The notes under the pieces were generated by a model that did not search any database, was not told the origin of the DNA, and worked only from the letters and a program-made list of their open reading frames with translations. Positions 20,147 to 32,505 of a DNA stretch of 64,000 nt are shown here, piece by piece. The first letter of the stretch is position 1; every line of letters starts with the position of its first letter. The translations under genes and the position numbers were made by a program. The DNA is from Vreelandella zhanjiangensis DSM 21076 (GTDB lineage Bacteria; Pseudomonadota; Gammaproteobacteria; Pseudomonadales; Halomonadaceae). The DNA lies in contig NZ_KB898647.1 of assembly GCF_000377665.1 (NCBI RefSeq), positions 189,559 through 253,558 on the forward strand. Reading direction: 5' to 3'.

Positions 20147-20292
20147 GCGGTGTTGAAAGCGGGGGGTTGAATTTTGCCCTTGCCAACACCAGATATAGGG
20201 TCAGTCACCAAGTGCTGGCCTAACCGAACAACCTAACACACCTGAATGACCGCGCAAATACGTTTCGCTGGAAAAAATACAGCAATTTACGC

Positions 20293-20298
20293 TATACT
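20293..20298 (+). promoter_or_regulatory. Candidate -10 element ahead of rpoD
   Basis: TATACT lies 71 bases before the rpoD ATG in the 223-bp dnaG/rpoD gap. No good -35 is visible at 17 bp. An rpoD-proximal promoter inside the dnaG-rpoD gap would match the organisation known elsewhere. Confidence 0.4.
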
Positions 20299-20369
20299 GT
20301 TCGGCTTGTTGAGTTTAATCGATTCAGCGCTCCAGGTGTTTCATTCTTCTTCGTCGAGATAGGGTTTCT

Positions 20370-22226
<1,857 letters not shown>

Positions 22227-22277
22227 GTAGTTGCTGAGTAAGTAACGTGTAGTCAGCAGGCGTTAGTTGCCTAGCGT

Positions 22278-22312
22278 AAAAAAGCCCGCCGTTTAAAAAC
22301 GGCGGGCTTTTT
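22278..22312 (+). terminator. Intrinsic terminator after rpoD
   Basis: A long GC-rich stem (AAAGCCCGCCGTTT/AAACGGCGGGCTTT) with a short A-rich loop is followed by T residues, 50 bases after the rpoD stop. It can also end the convergent carrier gene on the other strand because the left flank is A-rich. Confidence 0.92.
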
Positions 22313-22368
22313 GCTGTCTGAACTATACGGATCTTAACCGTTGGGTCTGTGCCACAGTGTGTAGTGCG

Positions 22369-23940
22369 TCACAGAGTATAGTACGTGGCGGAACCTGGGC
22401 CGACGGGCAGGCCAAATACGAATACCCAGATAAAGAACAGCAAGGTCCAGCCGATCAGCATAAACAGTGTATAGGGCAGCATTAAGGCAACCAGCGTGCC
22501 GATGCCCATGTCTTTGCGGTAGCGAGTGGCGACGGCCAAAATCAAGCCGAAGTAGCTCATCATCGGAGTGATCAGATTGGTGACTGAGTCACCGATACGG
22601 TAGGCGGCCTGGATAACCTCTGGGGCGTAACCCATGAGCATCAACATGGGAACGAAGATGGGCGCCGTCACTGCCCACTGAGCCGATGCGCTTCCGAGCG
22701 AAAGGTTAACGAAGGCGCACATAAGAATGAACAGAGCAAACAGGCCAGGCCCACGTAAGCCAAGAGAATCAAGCAAGTCAGCGCCTGCAACAGCGGTGAC
22801 GGTACCAAAGTTGCTCCAGTTGAACAGCGCTACAAACTGGGCGGCAAAGAAAACCAGTACGATATAAAGCCCAAGGCTGCTCATACTTTTGGCCATGGCG
22901 TTTACTACGTCACGGTCGTTATGCATCGTGCCTGCCAAGCGTCCGTATATGAAGCCCAGCAACGTGAAAGCAACCGCTACGATAACCACAATGCCGCGCA
23001 AAAACGGCGATCCACTGACTAAACCGGTTTCTGGATTACGCAGAATACCGCCTTCGGGCACCACCATGACGGCGATCACAGCCGCCAGAGCAAGGGCCGC
23101 TAAACCAGTGCCTTTTAATGCACGCTTTTCGCTGTCTGAAAGTCCTTCCATGCGCTGCTGGTCAATACTGCTATCAGCATAAGAGGCGTCAAACTTACCT
23201 AACTTTGGTTCCACAACACGCTCGGTGACCAAGCCGCCAATTAATGTCACCAGGAATGTGCTGGCAAACATGAAGAACCAGTTCGCCTCGGCACCTACTA
23301 TGTAGGCTGGGTCCAGTAGCCGGGCAGCTTCTTGCGTAATACCTGAAAGCAGAGGATCGACGGTACCAATCAAAAGGTTAGCGCTATAGCCGCCGGATAC
23401 CCCACAAAAAGCAGCCGCAAGGCCCGCCAAGGGATGGCGGCCCAGTGAATGAAAGATCATCGCCGCGAGAGGAATGAGCACCACGTAGCCAAGCTCGGCC
23501 GCCATATTGGACATGATGCCCGCAAATACGACGGCGTAGGTAACGATGCGCGGCGAGCGATTAAGCACTAGAGCGCGCATGCTTGCAGACAGTAGCCCTG
23601 AGTGTTCAGCCACCCCAACGCCCAGCATGGCTACCAAAACGGTACCTAGCGGCGCAAAGCCTGTGAAGTTCGTCACCATCTCGGTCACTAAGCGACGTAA
23701 GCCTTCCGCGTTAAGCAGCGAATTAACCGCAATCAGTTCGCCCTCATTGGCGGGTCGCGGATCAGCCACCGATACGCCTAAAGCCCCGGCGATACCGCTG
23801 GCAACCACCACCAGCACGCATAGAATGGCAAACAGGGTAACCGGATGCGGAAGTAGGTTGCCTAGCCACTCCACGCTATCAAGAAAGCGAGTAAAGGCAC
23901 CACGCTTCAGGTGTTCTTCGCGATTTTTGGAATTTGTCAT
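22369..23940 (-). CDS. AbgT family transporter
   Basis: Inner-membrane carrier of the AbgT family, whose members import p-aminobenzoyl-glutamate or export sulfonamides (MtrF/YdaH type). Seen: a polytopic protein of about 523 residues with FTGFAPLGTVLVAMLGVGVA, AGIMSNMAAELGYVVLIPL, FCGVSGGYSANLLIGTVDPL and GDSVTNLITPMMSYFG, all family signatures. ATG 23940 is used because the in-frame extension upstream is not membrane-protein-like and overlaps the terminator side. Substrate direction cannot be told from sequence. Confidence 0.9.
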   Translation of the reverse strand: MTNSKNREEHLKRGAFTRFLDSVEWLGNLLPHPVTLFAILCVLVVVASGIAGALGVSVADPRPANEGELIAVNSLLNAEGLRRLVTEMVTNFTGFAPLGTVLVAMLGVGVAEHSGLLSASMRALVLNRSPRIVTYAVVFAGIMSNMAAELGYVVLIPLAAMIFHSLGRHPLAGLAAAFCGVSGGYSANLLIGTVDPLLSGITQEAARLLDPAYIVGAEANWFFMFASTFLVTLIGGLVTERVVEPKLGKFDASYADSSIDQQRMEGLSDSEKRALKGTGLAALALAAVIAVMVVPEGGILRNPETGLVSGSPFLRGIVVIVAVAFTLLGFIYGRLAGTMHNDRDVVNAMAKSMSSLGLYIVLVFFAAQFVALFNWSNFGTVTAVAGADLLDSLGLRGPGLFALFILMCAFVNLSLGSASAQWAVTAPIFVPMLMLMGYAPEVIQAAYRIGDSVTNLITPMMSYFGLILAVATRYRKDMGIGTLVALMLPYTLFMLIGWTLLFFIWVFVFGLPVGPGSATYYTL

Positions 23941-24054
23941 ATGTTTTATATCGTCAGTAGGTGGTTTTTTAGTAAAAAACGCCCAGGGGGCCTGATGGGC
24001 GACACTACGTTGAAGCGTCAAGCGGCGCAAACGGCTTTGCGTATAGCGGGATTT

Positions 24055-24095
24055 AAAAAATGAAACGCCGCCTGAATAGGCTTCAGGCGGCGTTT
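24055..24095 (-). terminator. Strong terminator of the membrane-protein gene
   Basis: A perfect 14-bp stem (AAACGCCGCCTGAA/TTCAGGCGGCGTTT, 5-base loop) is followed on the minus strand by six T residues. It lies 29 bases after the stop of the 24124-24768 gene and separates it from the AbgT carrier. Confidence 0.92.
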
Positions 24096-24123
24096 ATCCA
24101 CATGCGGGAATTAGCAGGTGTTG

Positions 24124-24768
24124 CTAGACGCTAGACGCTTTGCGAATGCGTAGGGCGAGAAGTAGAAGCTCAATAACGGCAAACAGAATCAGGCTATAGC
24201 CTAAAAGCTCGATCACCTCTTCAGCGACATCTTTAAAAATGCGTACGTAGTTATCTTCAAGCACGGCACGCCAAAAAATCTGGCGTCCATAGAGACGCGA
24301 GAAGATGTAGGTAGTCAGCACGCCGCCCGCAAACAGGCCAAATGAAAAGGTGTTGCTGTAGTGGGCAAACTCAGCGATAAAGCGTCGACGTTGATATACC
24401 ACCCAGCCAATAGAGGGCAGGATGATTAATGCAACAAGGACCTTCCAGCTATTATCGGCCACAAACTCATCGAAAAAATAATCCTGCTCGCGGATTAGCG
24501 AGGCTGCAACAAAGGCCAGCATAAGCAGAGTGACATTGGGCCATACCTTGAGCACCTGACGAATATAGATCAACAGCCCGCAGCAGCTGGCAAGCGTGAG
24601 CGTTTGGGAAAATTCAGTAAAACCCAGCTCGGTAAAGCGTACCGAAGGTAAATACACAGCTTCCAAATAAGCGCCTTGAGCTATGCCGCCAATAAACAGC
24701 ACATAAAGAGTGGCCCGCAGTAACGTAGTGCGAAAATCGATAGGCCAGTTAGGTGGGGGAAGTTGCAT
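24124..24768 (-). CDS. Unrecognised integral membrane protein
   Basis: I do not recognise a family. The 214 residues show about six hydrophobic segments (near 15-35, 52-70, 78-92, 107-124, 140-160 and 187-205) joined by short loops, with a cytoplasmic-looking basic patch YQRRRFIAEF and a basic C-terminus RIRKASSV. No enzymatic motif is visible. It is a single-gene unit with its own terminator; a perfect inverted repeat lies 43 bases upstream of the start. Base composition is like its neighbours, so there is no sign of recent transfer. Confidence 0.7.
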   Translation of the reverse strand: MQLPPPNWPIDFRTTLLRATLYVLFIGGIAQGAYLEAVYLPSVRFTELGFTEFSQTLTLASCCGLLIYIRQVLKVWPNVTLLMLAFVAASLIREQDYFFDEFVADNSWKVLVALIILPSIGWVVYQRRRFIAEFAHYSNTFSFGLFAGGVLTTYIFSRLYGRQIFWRAVLEDNYVRIFKDVAEEVIELLGYSLILFAVIELLLLALRIRKASSV

Positions 24769-24810
24769 GCCTTATCCTTCAGGGTCGTGGGTCACGGTTT
24801 TACTGACAGA

Positions 24811-24830
24811 AACATTCAATTCTGAATGTT
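24811..24830. promoter_or_regulatory. Perfect 8-4-8 inverted repeat, candidate operator
   Basis: AACATTCA and TGAATGTT flank a 4-base spacer in the promoter region of the unrecognised membrane-protein gene. The size and symmetry fit a dimeric repressor site (TetR- or GntR-like); no T-run follows, so a terminator is unlikely. Confidence 0.45.
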
Positions 24831-24942
24831 CATTATATCGTCACCTTTGTGTGCTCGCCCACTACCCTTGTTAATAATCTTTCGACGAATGGACTATAGC
24901 GCTGTGCCATGAGTGCTGAATGAGCAGTCAGCGCTAAAATCG

Positions 24943-25839
24943 TTAATGCGGTTGAGTGTTTGGCAACACCTGGGCGATATTGGCCACCAGGTAATCGACC
25001 AGCTGGCGAATCTTGGGAGAAAGATGGCGATGGCGGGGGTAAACTGCCCAAACCGCCGTATCATAATGTTGAAAAGGCTCCAGCACTGCCACAAGCTCGC
25101 CGCTTGCCAGGTGGGGCGCTACGTAATAATCGGGCAGCTGGGCCAAGCCTAATCCTTTAAGCGCTGCATCCAGCAGGGCAGGGCCGGAGTTACCGGTCCA
25201 GCAACCTTCCACTCGTACTTCACGGTGCTGGCCGTTTACATCAAACAGCCAGCTTGGCCGTGAGCCCACCAGACAGCGGTGTTGGCTAAGTTCGGCCAGC
25301 GTATGCGGGGGCGGTGTCTGGCGAAAGTAGGCCTGCGAACCCACAACATATTCGCGCCGCTCGCACAGACGCCGGGCAATCAAGCTTGAGTCCTTTAAAA
25401 CTCCCATACGAATGGCGATATCAAAGCCTTCCTCAATCAGCTCGACGGGCCGATTGGTAAAATGCATATGCACTTCAAGCTCCGGGTGCAGGCATTGAAA
25501 GTTATTAACCAGTGGCGCTATATAACGTTCGCCAAACGTCGTTGCAGAGGTAAGCCTGAGCATGCCACGTGGCTTGGCCTGTAGCTCACTGATGGCTTGC
25601 TCGGCATCTTTCAAGCCATCAAACAGGTGCTGACAGTGCTCAATATACAAGGCACCCGCATCGGTTAAGCGGATCTGGCGCGTGGTACGGTATAAAAGTT
25701 GAATGCCCAACTGGTTCTCGAGCTGGCTTACCAGGCGACTAATATGCGAAGTGGAAACTTTAAGATGACTGGCCGCGGCTGAAAATGTGCCTAGGCGAAC
25801 CACTTCAATAAAGGCTTCGACGCGATCCCAACGCTGCAT
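24943..25839 (-). CDS. LysR family transcriptional regulator
   Basis: 298-residue LTTR. Seen: N-terminal winged helix-turn-helix (FIEVVRLGTFSAAASHLKVS, then LVSQLENQLGIQLLYRTTR), followed by the periplasmic-binding-like effector domain. Closest in feel to the CrgA/AaeR-type group. It is divergent from frmA across 159 bp, which suggests control of the formaldehyde genes or of itself; an AT-rich palindrome ATAATATTAT at 25876-25885 sits in that gap. The effector is unknown. Confidence 0.88.
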   Translation of the reverse strand: MQRWDRVEAFIEVVRLGTFSAAASHLKVSTSHISRLVSQLENQLGIQLLYRTTRQIRLTDAGALYIEHCQHLFDGLKDAEQAISELQAKPRGMLRLTSATTFGERYIAPLVNNFQCLHPELEVHMHFTNRPVELIEEGFDIAIRMGVLKDSSLIARRLCERREYVVGSQAYFRQTPPPHTLAELSQHRCLVGSRPSWLFDVNGQHREVRVEGCWTGNSGPALLDAALKGLGLAQLPDYYVAPHLASGELVAVLEPFQHYDTAVWAVYPRHRHLSPKIRQLVDYLVANIAQVLPNTQPH

Positions 25840-25887
25840 GGCTATCCTATAGTCGGTGATTGTTGCTCAGCGGCAATAATATTATGA

Positions 25888-27105
<1,218 letters not shown>

Positions 27106-27108
<3 letters not shown>

Positions 27109-27203
27109 GTACTATCTTTTGAGTGCTATCTTTTGAGTACTATCTTTTATAGATCAGCGTTTATAGATTTGCGTTTATAAATTAGCACTTACAGATCAGC
27201 GCT
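27106..27203 (+). repeat. Seven-unit 14-bp tandem repeat after frmA
   Basis: Seven consecutive 14-bp units start at the frmA stop codon itself. Units 1-3 are TGAGTACTATCTTT with one change in the second. Units 4-7 are variants of TATAGATCAGCGTT (TATAGATTTGCGTT, TATAAATTAGCACT, TACAGATCAGCGCT). The two groups keep the same 14-bp register. The block is AT-rich and contains no gene. Confidence 0.85.
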
Positions 27204-27243
27204 GATTGACCATCGCGAATAGTATGTTGTTAATCGTATGTTA

Positions 27244-27277
27244 AAGCGCGGCAGGCAGCTCTGCCGCGCTTCTCTTT
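27244..27277 (+). terminator. Hairpin between frmA and fghA
   Basis: An 11-bp stem (AAGCGCGGCAG/CTGCCGCGCTT, 6-base loop) is followed by CTCTTTT. It can end frmA transcripts; fghA begins 19 bases later, so it may instead attenuate read-through into fghA. Confidence 0.75.
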
Positions 27278-27295
27278 TCGCAAGGAGCCTGCCCC

Positions 27296-28150
27296 ATGAG
27301 CATGAGTGAAACCTTAGAACTGGTGTCTGCTAACCGTAGTTTTGGTGGCTGGCACAAGCGCTACCGCCACTACTCCCGGGCGCTGGATTGCGATATGGAG
27401 TTTGCGGTTTATCTGCCGCCTCAAGCTGAAAGCGAACGAGTACCGCTTTTATGGTGGCTGTCCGGGCTTACCTGTAACGACGAAAACTTTATGCAGAAAG
27501 CGGGCGCGCAGCGGATAGCCGCTGAGCTGGGTATTGCCATCGTTTGCCCTGATACCAGCCCGCGTGGCACGGACTTACCGGGCGAGCACGAAAGCTACGA
27601 CCTGGGGTCGGGGGCAGGGTTTTACGTCAATGCTACCCAGGCTCCGTGGAAGTCGAACTACCGTATGTACGATTATATTATCGAAGAGCTGCCGTCGGTG
27701 GTGCGCCAGCATTTTCCGGTTAACGGCCGCGAGTCGATTAGCGGTCATTCGATGGGTGGCCACGGCGCATTGATTCTTGCCTTGCGCCATCCCGGGCGTT
27801 TTAGCTCGGTCTCGGCTTTTTCACCGATCGTGAATCCGATGAACTGCCCCTGGGGGCAGAAAGCATTTACCAGCTACCTTGGGGATGACCCGTCCAGCTG
27901 GCGCCAGTATGACGCCTGCGAACTGGTTGCCAATGGCGCGTCGCGTCAGCGGCTATTTATCGATCAGGGGGAAGCGGATCAATTTTTGGAAGAGCAGCTC
28001 AAACCCGAGCGCTTAGAGGCTGTATGTGAAGAGCATGATCATCCGCTAACGCTACGTCGTCAGCCGGGTTACGACCATAGTTACTTCTTTATTGCCTCGT
28101 TCATTGAGGACCATCTGCGTTATCATGCGGAACATCTCATGAAGCGTTAA
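27296..28150 (+). CDS. fghA: S-formylglutathione hydrolase
   Basis: Serine hydrolase that releases formate and glutathione from S-formylglutathione, finishing formaldehyde detoxification. Seen: LLWWLSGLTCNDENFMQKAG, PDTSPRG, the nucleophile Ser152 in ISGHSMGGHGAL, then DQGEADQFL and GYDHSYFFIASF, which carry the Asp and His of the triad. 284 residues, normal. ATG 27296 has AGGAG at 8 bases; the second ATG at 27302 is less well placed. Confidence 0.96.
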   Translation: MSMSETLELVSANRSFGGWHKRYRHYSRALDCDMEFAVYLPPQAESERVPLLWWLSGLTCNDENFMQKAGAQRIAAELGIAIVCPDTSPRGTDLPGEHESYDLGSGAGFYVNATQAPWKSNYRMYDYIIEELPSVVRQHFPVNGRESISGHSMGGHGALILALRHPGRFSSVSAFSPIVNPMNCPWGQKAFTSYLGDDPSSWRQYDACELVANGASRQRLFIDQGEADQFLEEQLKPERLEAVCEEHDHPLTLRRQPGYDHSYFFIASFIEDHLRYHAEHLMKR

Positions 28151-28160
28151 GGATACCGAA

Positions 28161-28877
28161 ATGCTCAATCGCGCGCTGCGCCGCTTTCTTCGTCAGCTAT
28201 GGCGTCTTGTGTGGCGCGGCGCGCTGTTGTTTGCGCTTCTTTCTGTGGCGCTGGTGCTGCTATTTCGTTTCGTTCCACCGCCTGGGTCAATGGTAATGGT
28301 GGAGCGCAAGATACAGAGTTGGATCAATAGCGAACCGATTACGATACAGCGCCAATGGCGTAGCTGGGACAACCTTTCCAGCAGCGCCAAACTTGCCGTT
28401 ATTGCTGCCGAAGACCAGCGTTTTCCAGTACACCGTGGCTTTGATCTCGTCGAACTGCGTCGTGCCTGGCAGGCAAGCCAAGACGGTAGCCGCCTACGTG
28501 GGGCGAGTACGCTGAGTCAGCAAACCGCCAAAAACGTTTTCCTGTGGAGCGGGCGCAGCTGGGCCCGAAAAGGCCTGGAAGCCTGGTTTACCCTGCTGGT
28601 GGAAACGTTCTGGAGCAAGCAGCGCATTCTTGAAGTGTATCTTAACGTGGCGGAGTGGGACCGCGGCGTGTTTGGCTTGGAAGCTGCGTCCCAACACTAT
28701 TTTGGGGTATCGGCAAGTGCGCTTTCTGAGCGTCAGGCAAGCCTTTTGGCCGCTATTTTGCCCAGCCCACGAACCCGCAGTGCCTCGCGGCCGGATGCCC
28801 AGGTCGAGAGACGCAGTCAGTGGATTCTTCAGCAAATGCGCAACTTGGGCGGTGTCGGCTATATAGAGCGGCTTTAG
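28161..28877 (+). CDS. mtgA: Monofunctional peptidoglycan transglycosylase
   Basis: Membrane-anchored GT51 glycosyltransferase that polymerises lipid II. Seen: one N-terminal transmembrane segment (about 18-38), the catalytic AAEDQRFPVHRGFD, RGASTLSQQTAKNVFLW, KQRILEVYLNVAEWDRGVFG and QASLLAAILPSP. 238 residues, normal, with no transpeptidase domain. It follows fghA by 10 bases and ends one base before the convergent EamA gene. Confidence 0.95.
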   Translation: MLNRALRRFLRQLWRLVWRGALLFALLSVALVLLFRFVPPPGSMVMVERKIQSWINSEPITIQRQWRSWDNLSSSAKLAVIAAEDQRFPVHRGFDLVELRRAWQASQDGSRLRGASTLSQQTAKNVFLWSGRSWARKGLEAWFTLLVETFWSKQRILEVYLNVAEWDRGVFGLEAASQHYFGVSASALSERQASLLAAILPSPRTRSASRPDAQVERRSQWILQQMRNLGGVGYIERL

Positions 28878-28878
28878 G

Positions 28879-29787
28879 CTAGTCAGCCGGGGCCGCTTTT
28901 TTGGCACTGCGAACCACCATCAGCACGCCCGCCAGCGCAATCACCATGCCCGCTATCCCCAGCAGGGGAAGTCGCTCATCGAACAACCACCAGGCTTGAA
29001 GAGCGGTAACCGGAGGCACCAGGTAGAAAAGGCTGGCGACGCGCGATGCCTCGCCTTTTTTGATTAACGCCATGAGCAGCAAAATGGCCGCAATCGATAA
29101 TACCAGCACCAGCCAGCCCAGGGTCATAATAAACGTGCTGCTCCACTCGATCTGGCGCGTTTCAAACAGCATCGCCCCGCCACCCAGCAGCACGCTTGCC
29201 CCCAGATATTGAATAATCGTCCCTGACAGTAACGGCATGTGTGTGCAGTAACGCTTTTGATAAAGCGTTCCCAGCGAGATGCCCAATAGAGCCGCGAATA
29301 CGCACAAAAGCGCCTCACCGCCAAACCCTGCAAACAGGGCGTCACCTAGTTCAAGCTTGCTGCCCAGCACCAGGCAGATACCGATCAAGCCCAGCGCCAA
29401 ACCCAGCCATTGGCGTTTGGATAAGCGCTCGCCCAATAAGGGGCCCGCACAGGCCGCCGTTAATAGCGGTTGCAGGCCAACAAGCAAAGCGGCGAGCCCT
29501 GCGGGCATGCCCAAGTAAATACCGTAGAACACGCCGCCTAAATAGATGCCATGTACCAATATGCCTGACAGCGCGATATGGCCCCATAACGTAAGCGGCG
29601 ATGGCCATGGGATTCGCATGACGAGCACCAAAGGCACCAATAGCAGCAGGGTGAGCGCAAAACGGATGGATAAAAAGCTGAACGGTTCGGCGTAAGGAAG
29701 ACCAAATTTTGCGCCGATAAACCCAGTGCTCCATAAAAGTACAAAAATTCCTGGCATTGCTGCTCGGCTAAGCGAAGATCCGCTCAT
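28879..29787 (-). CDS. EamA/DMT family transporter
   Basis: Ten-helix drug/metabolite transporter of the RhaT/YdcZ superfamily, usually an exporter of amino acids or metabolites. Seen: two repeated EamA halves, WSTGFIGAKFGLPYAEP near the N-terminus, LVGLQPLLTAACAGPLLGER ending the first half and LVPPVTALQAWWLFDERLPL ending the second. 302 residues, normal. The start is preceded by AGGAGA. Substrate unknown. Confidence 0.88.
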   Translation of the reverse strand: MSGSSLSRAAMPGIFVLLWSTGFIGAKFGLPYAEPFSFLSIRFALTLLLLVPLVLVMRIPWPSPLTLWGHIALSGILVHGIYLGGVFYGIYLGMPAGLAALLVGLQPLLTAACAGPLLGERLSKRQWLGLALGLIGICLVLGSKLELGDALFAGFGGEALLCVFAALLGISLGTLYQKRYCTHMPLLSGTIIQYLGASVLLGGGAMLFETRQIEWSSTFIMTLGWLVLVLSIAAILLLMALIKKGEASRVASLFYLVPPVTALQAWWLFDERLPLLGIAGMVIALAGVLMVVRSAKKAAPAD

Positions 29788-29960
29788 TTTTTCATCTCCT
29801 TGAAAATTTTGAATAATTGTAGATTTTAGACAGCTGGCGTAAGCCGGAAAAATTAACGTTATCGAATTTTTTACATTCTTTTACTTAAAAAATTTGAACC
29901 TGTGCTGAATCATCGCGTCACACTTCACACATTCACAACGCGTCAATGAGGTTTCTTTCT

Positions 29961-30353
29961 ATGCAACGTTTAACTGCTTTGTTCTCAGCTGCCCTACTCG
30001 CTACTGGTTTAATGGCAACTACGGCCAACGCCCAGCAAGCACAGGATCCGGCTCAAGATCCAATGGCCACCCAGCAAGCCGCACCGGCCCAGGATTTTTC
30101 TGATGAGCAGCTACAGCAGTTCGCCGATGCTTCCCAAGAAATCGCCGTGATCTCGCAAGAGTTCACACAGCGTCTGCAGGAAGCAGAAGACGAAGCTGCA
30201 CAACAGGAAGTTCGTGAAGAGGCTAATGACCGCATGATTCAGGTTGTTGAAGACAGCGGCCTTGATGTCGATACCTTCAATGCTATCGGTCAGTCCATTC
30301 AGCAAGATCCGGAAATGATGCAACGTGTTCAGGAGATGGCAAGCGAGTCTTAA
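29961..30353 (+). CDS. Secreted DUF4168 protein
   Basis: Small exported protein of a family with no assigned function. Seen: a signal peptide ending near TTANAQQ, a Gln/Ala-rich linker, then a helical acidic domain (about 40-130) with FADASQEIAVISQEF and TFNAIGQSIQQDPEMMQRV. ATG 29961 is chosen because GAGG lies 9 bases upstream; the ATG at 29946 would put that site inside the gene. It has its own terminator. Confidence 0.82.
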   Translation: MQRLTALFSAALLATGLMATTANAQQAQDPAQDPMATQQAAPAQDFSDEQLQQFADASQEIAVISQEFTQRLQEAEDEAAQQEVREEANDRMIQVVEDSGLDVDTFNAIGQSIQQDPEMMQRVQEMASES

Positions 30354-30483
30354 GTTATTAGGCGCTACGTTATCAAATCCTACGTCATTAACAGGATTGC
30401 TAAACCCGCCTAACGGTACTATCAGTTATCTTAGCTCTGCTTAATAGCTGAAAGATATCCCACCGGCGGGGGATAACCACTCG

Positions 30484-30514
30484 AAGCCCGGCACATCATG
30501 TGCCGGGCTTTTTA
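30484..30514 (+). terminator. Intrinsic terminator after the DUF4168 gene
   Basis: A perfect 12-bp stem (AAGCCCGGCACA/TGTGCCGGGCTT) with a 3-base loop is followed by TTTATT. Confidence 0.92.
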
Positions 30515-30593
30515 TTGCCTGCAGGGTTTACGGTGGAGGTGAACCCATCCAAACTCTACGGACTTGCTTACCGAGTTCATCTTAGGAGATCGC

Positions 30594-32504
30594 ATGGACG
30601 TTGAGCTACTCGAAATACGCCAGTTTATGGGCCAGTTTCCTCCCTTTGATGGGCTCTCTGACGAGCTGCTCGATGCGATTGCTGAACGGGTAGAGGTCAG
30701 CTACTTCAAAACCGGGAGCGACATCCTGGTGGTAAATGACACCATTAATGAACTGTGCTTTATAAGAAGCGGCGCCGTTGAAGTTTATCGCCGCAAGGGC
30801 GAGCTTTATAACCGGCTGGGGGAGGGCGATATTTTTGGCCACTTCAGCTTGCTGCGTAATCATAAAGTGCGCTTCCCCGCGCAGGCGATTGAAGACACGC
30901 TCATCTACTTTATCCCCAAGGATGTGTTTCAACGTCTGTGCGAAGAGGACGATGACTTCGCTGACTTTGTCGAGCTTGAACGCCCCCGGCTTGAGACGGC
31001 TGCCGAGCAGCAAAAAAAATCCAACGACATGATCGTCACGCGAATCCGCAAGCTGGTGACCCGCTATCCGGTCATGGTCGAAGCGACTACCAGCCTGCAG
31101 CAGGCGGCTCAGCAGGTCAGCGATGCCCAGGCGTCCGCCGCGATTGTGATCAAGCAGTATGCAGGCAATCCGCGCTATAGCTTTCAGGATAGCGAAGGCA
31201 AGACATGGCATATGGTGGGGATTTTTACCGATAGCGATTTTCGCACGCGCGTCGTGGCAGAAGGACTGTCTTCTCAAACGCCGATTGGCGATGTGGCGTC
31301 GCCACACCTGATTACCGTCCAGTCGGATGCCTCGGTATACGAGGCGATGCTCACCATGCTGCGTAATAATGTCCACCACTTGCCGGTGCTTTACCGCCAG
31401 CGCCCTGTTGGGGTTGTGCATCTTTCCGATATTATTCGCTATGAAACGCATAGCGGACTTTATCTGGTCAGCAATATTTTTAATCAGTCCAGTGTCCAGG
31501 GGCTTGCTCGCCTGGCGCCGGATGTCCGCGCATCGTTTGTCAGGATGGTGCAGGAAGACGCTAACTCACAAATGGTGGGCAGTGCGCTTTCAACGATAGG
31601 GCGAAGCTTTACCCGGCGCCTGCTGGAACTTGCCGAGGCGGAGCTTGGCCCGCCTCCCGTGCCTTACTGCTTTATGGTCAATGGCTCAATGGCGCGCAAT
31701 GAGCAAAGCATTGTGACCGACCAGGATAACGCGCTGATTCTGTCGGATGACTTTGTACCCGAAGAGCATGATGCTTACTTCTATGCGCTCGCCAAGTTTG
31801 TCAGCGATGGGCTAGATGCCTGTGGCTATACCTATTGCAAAGGCGACATCATGGCCACCAATACGCAGTGGCGTCAGCCACTGAGTGTCTGGAAAAGCTA
31901 TTTTGAAGACTGGATTTCAAATCCTACGCCTAAAAAGTTGCTGCAAAGCTCGATCTTTTTTGATTTAGACAGCATCTATGGCGAGGATCATTTTGTCGAA
32001 ACCCTGCAGGATTTAATTGCCAGTCGCGCGGCGGAATCCCCGCTATTTTTGGCGGCGATGGCGCGTAATGCGCTGGGCCGTACCCCGCCACTTGGATTTT
32101 TCCGCACCTTTGTGATGGAAAAGGATGGCAAGCATAATAACTCGATTAACTTAAAGCGGCGGGGTACTGCGCCGATGGTAGATCTGGTTCGCATTCATGC
32201 GCTGGCCTGCGGTTCCAAAGCTCAAAATACGTTTCAGCGCTTAAATGACATCAACCATACACAGCTGCTGGCGACCGGGGTCAGCGACAAGCTGAGCTAT
32301 GCGTTTGAGTTTTTATGCATGTCACGGTTACGTCATCAAATGATTGATATTCAGGAAGATCGGGCACCCGATAATAATATCGAGCCTGAGAACGTGGAAG
32401 ACAGCGAACGGCATACGCTAAAAGATGCCTTTCAGGTGTTGAGCAACGCCCAGAAGTTTTTGAAGTTCCGTTATCCTATGCCCGCCCAGCGGCAGAGGAC
32501 GTAA
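30594..32504 (+). CDS. cNMP-binding/CBS/DUF294 nucleotidyltransferase-like signalling protein
   Basis: Multidomain cytoplasmic protein. Seen in order: a cyclic-nucleotide-binding-like domain (about 10-130, with FIRSGAVEVYRRKG and LGEGDIFGHFSLL), two CBS motifs (about 155-285, with NNVHHLPVLYRQRPVGVVHL), the DUF294 nucleotidyltransferase-like domain (NGSMARNEQSIVTDQDNALI) and its C-terminal partner domain. GSxARxE...DxD resembles GlnD-type uridylyl transferases, but the substrate is unknown. ATG 30594 has AGGAGA upstream. It is followed at once by a DEDDh exonuclease; this pairing recurs near acetate permease loci in other gammaproteobacteria, though no permease is adjacent here. Confidence 0.88.
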   Translation: MDVELLEIRQFMGQFPPFDGLSDELLDAIAERVEVSYFKTGSDILVVNDTINELCFIRSGAVEVYRRKGELYNRLGEGDIFGHFSLLRNHKVRFPAQAIEDTLIYFIPKDVFQRLCEEDDDFADFVELERPRLETAAEQQKKSNDMIVTRIRKLVTRYPVMVEATTSLQQAAQQVSDAQASAAIVIKQYAGNPRYSFQDSEGKTWHMVGIFTDSDFRTRVVAEGLSSQTPIGDVASPHLITVQSDASVYEAMLTMLRNNVHHLPVLYRQRPVGVVHLSDIIRYETHSGLYLVSNIFNQSSVQGLARLAPDVRASFVRMVQEDANSQMVGSALSTIGRSFTRRLLELAEAELGPPPVPYCFMVNGSMARNEQSIVTDQDNALILSDDFVPEEHDAYFYALAKFVSDGLDACGYTYCKGDIMATNTQWRQPLSVWKSYFEDWISNPTPKKLLQSSIFFDLDSIYGEDHFVETLQDLIASRAAESPLFLAAMARNALGRTPPLGFFRTFVMEKDGKHNNSINLKRRGTAPMVDLVRIHALACGSKAQNTFQRLNDINHTQLLATGVSDKLSYAFEFLCMSRLRHQMIDIQEDRAPDNNIEPENVEDSERHTLKDAFQVLSNAQKFLKFRYPMPAQRQRT

Positions 32505-32505
32505 T

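Noticed and set aside
22369..24030. Longer start for the AbgT carrier at 24030
   Set aside because: The extra 30 residues are not conserved-looking and cross poorly placed sequence; ATG 23940 begins just before the typical N-terminus.
30606..31451. 281-codon minus-strand frame inside the DUF294 gene
   Set aside because: Antisense to a clear multidomain gene and without a promoter, ribosome site or known motif.
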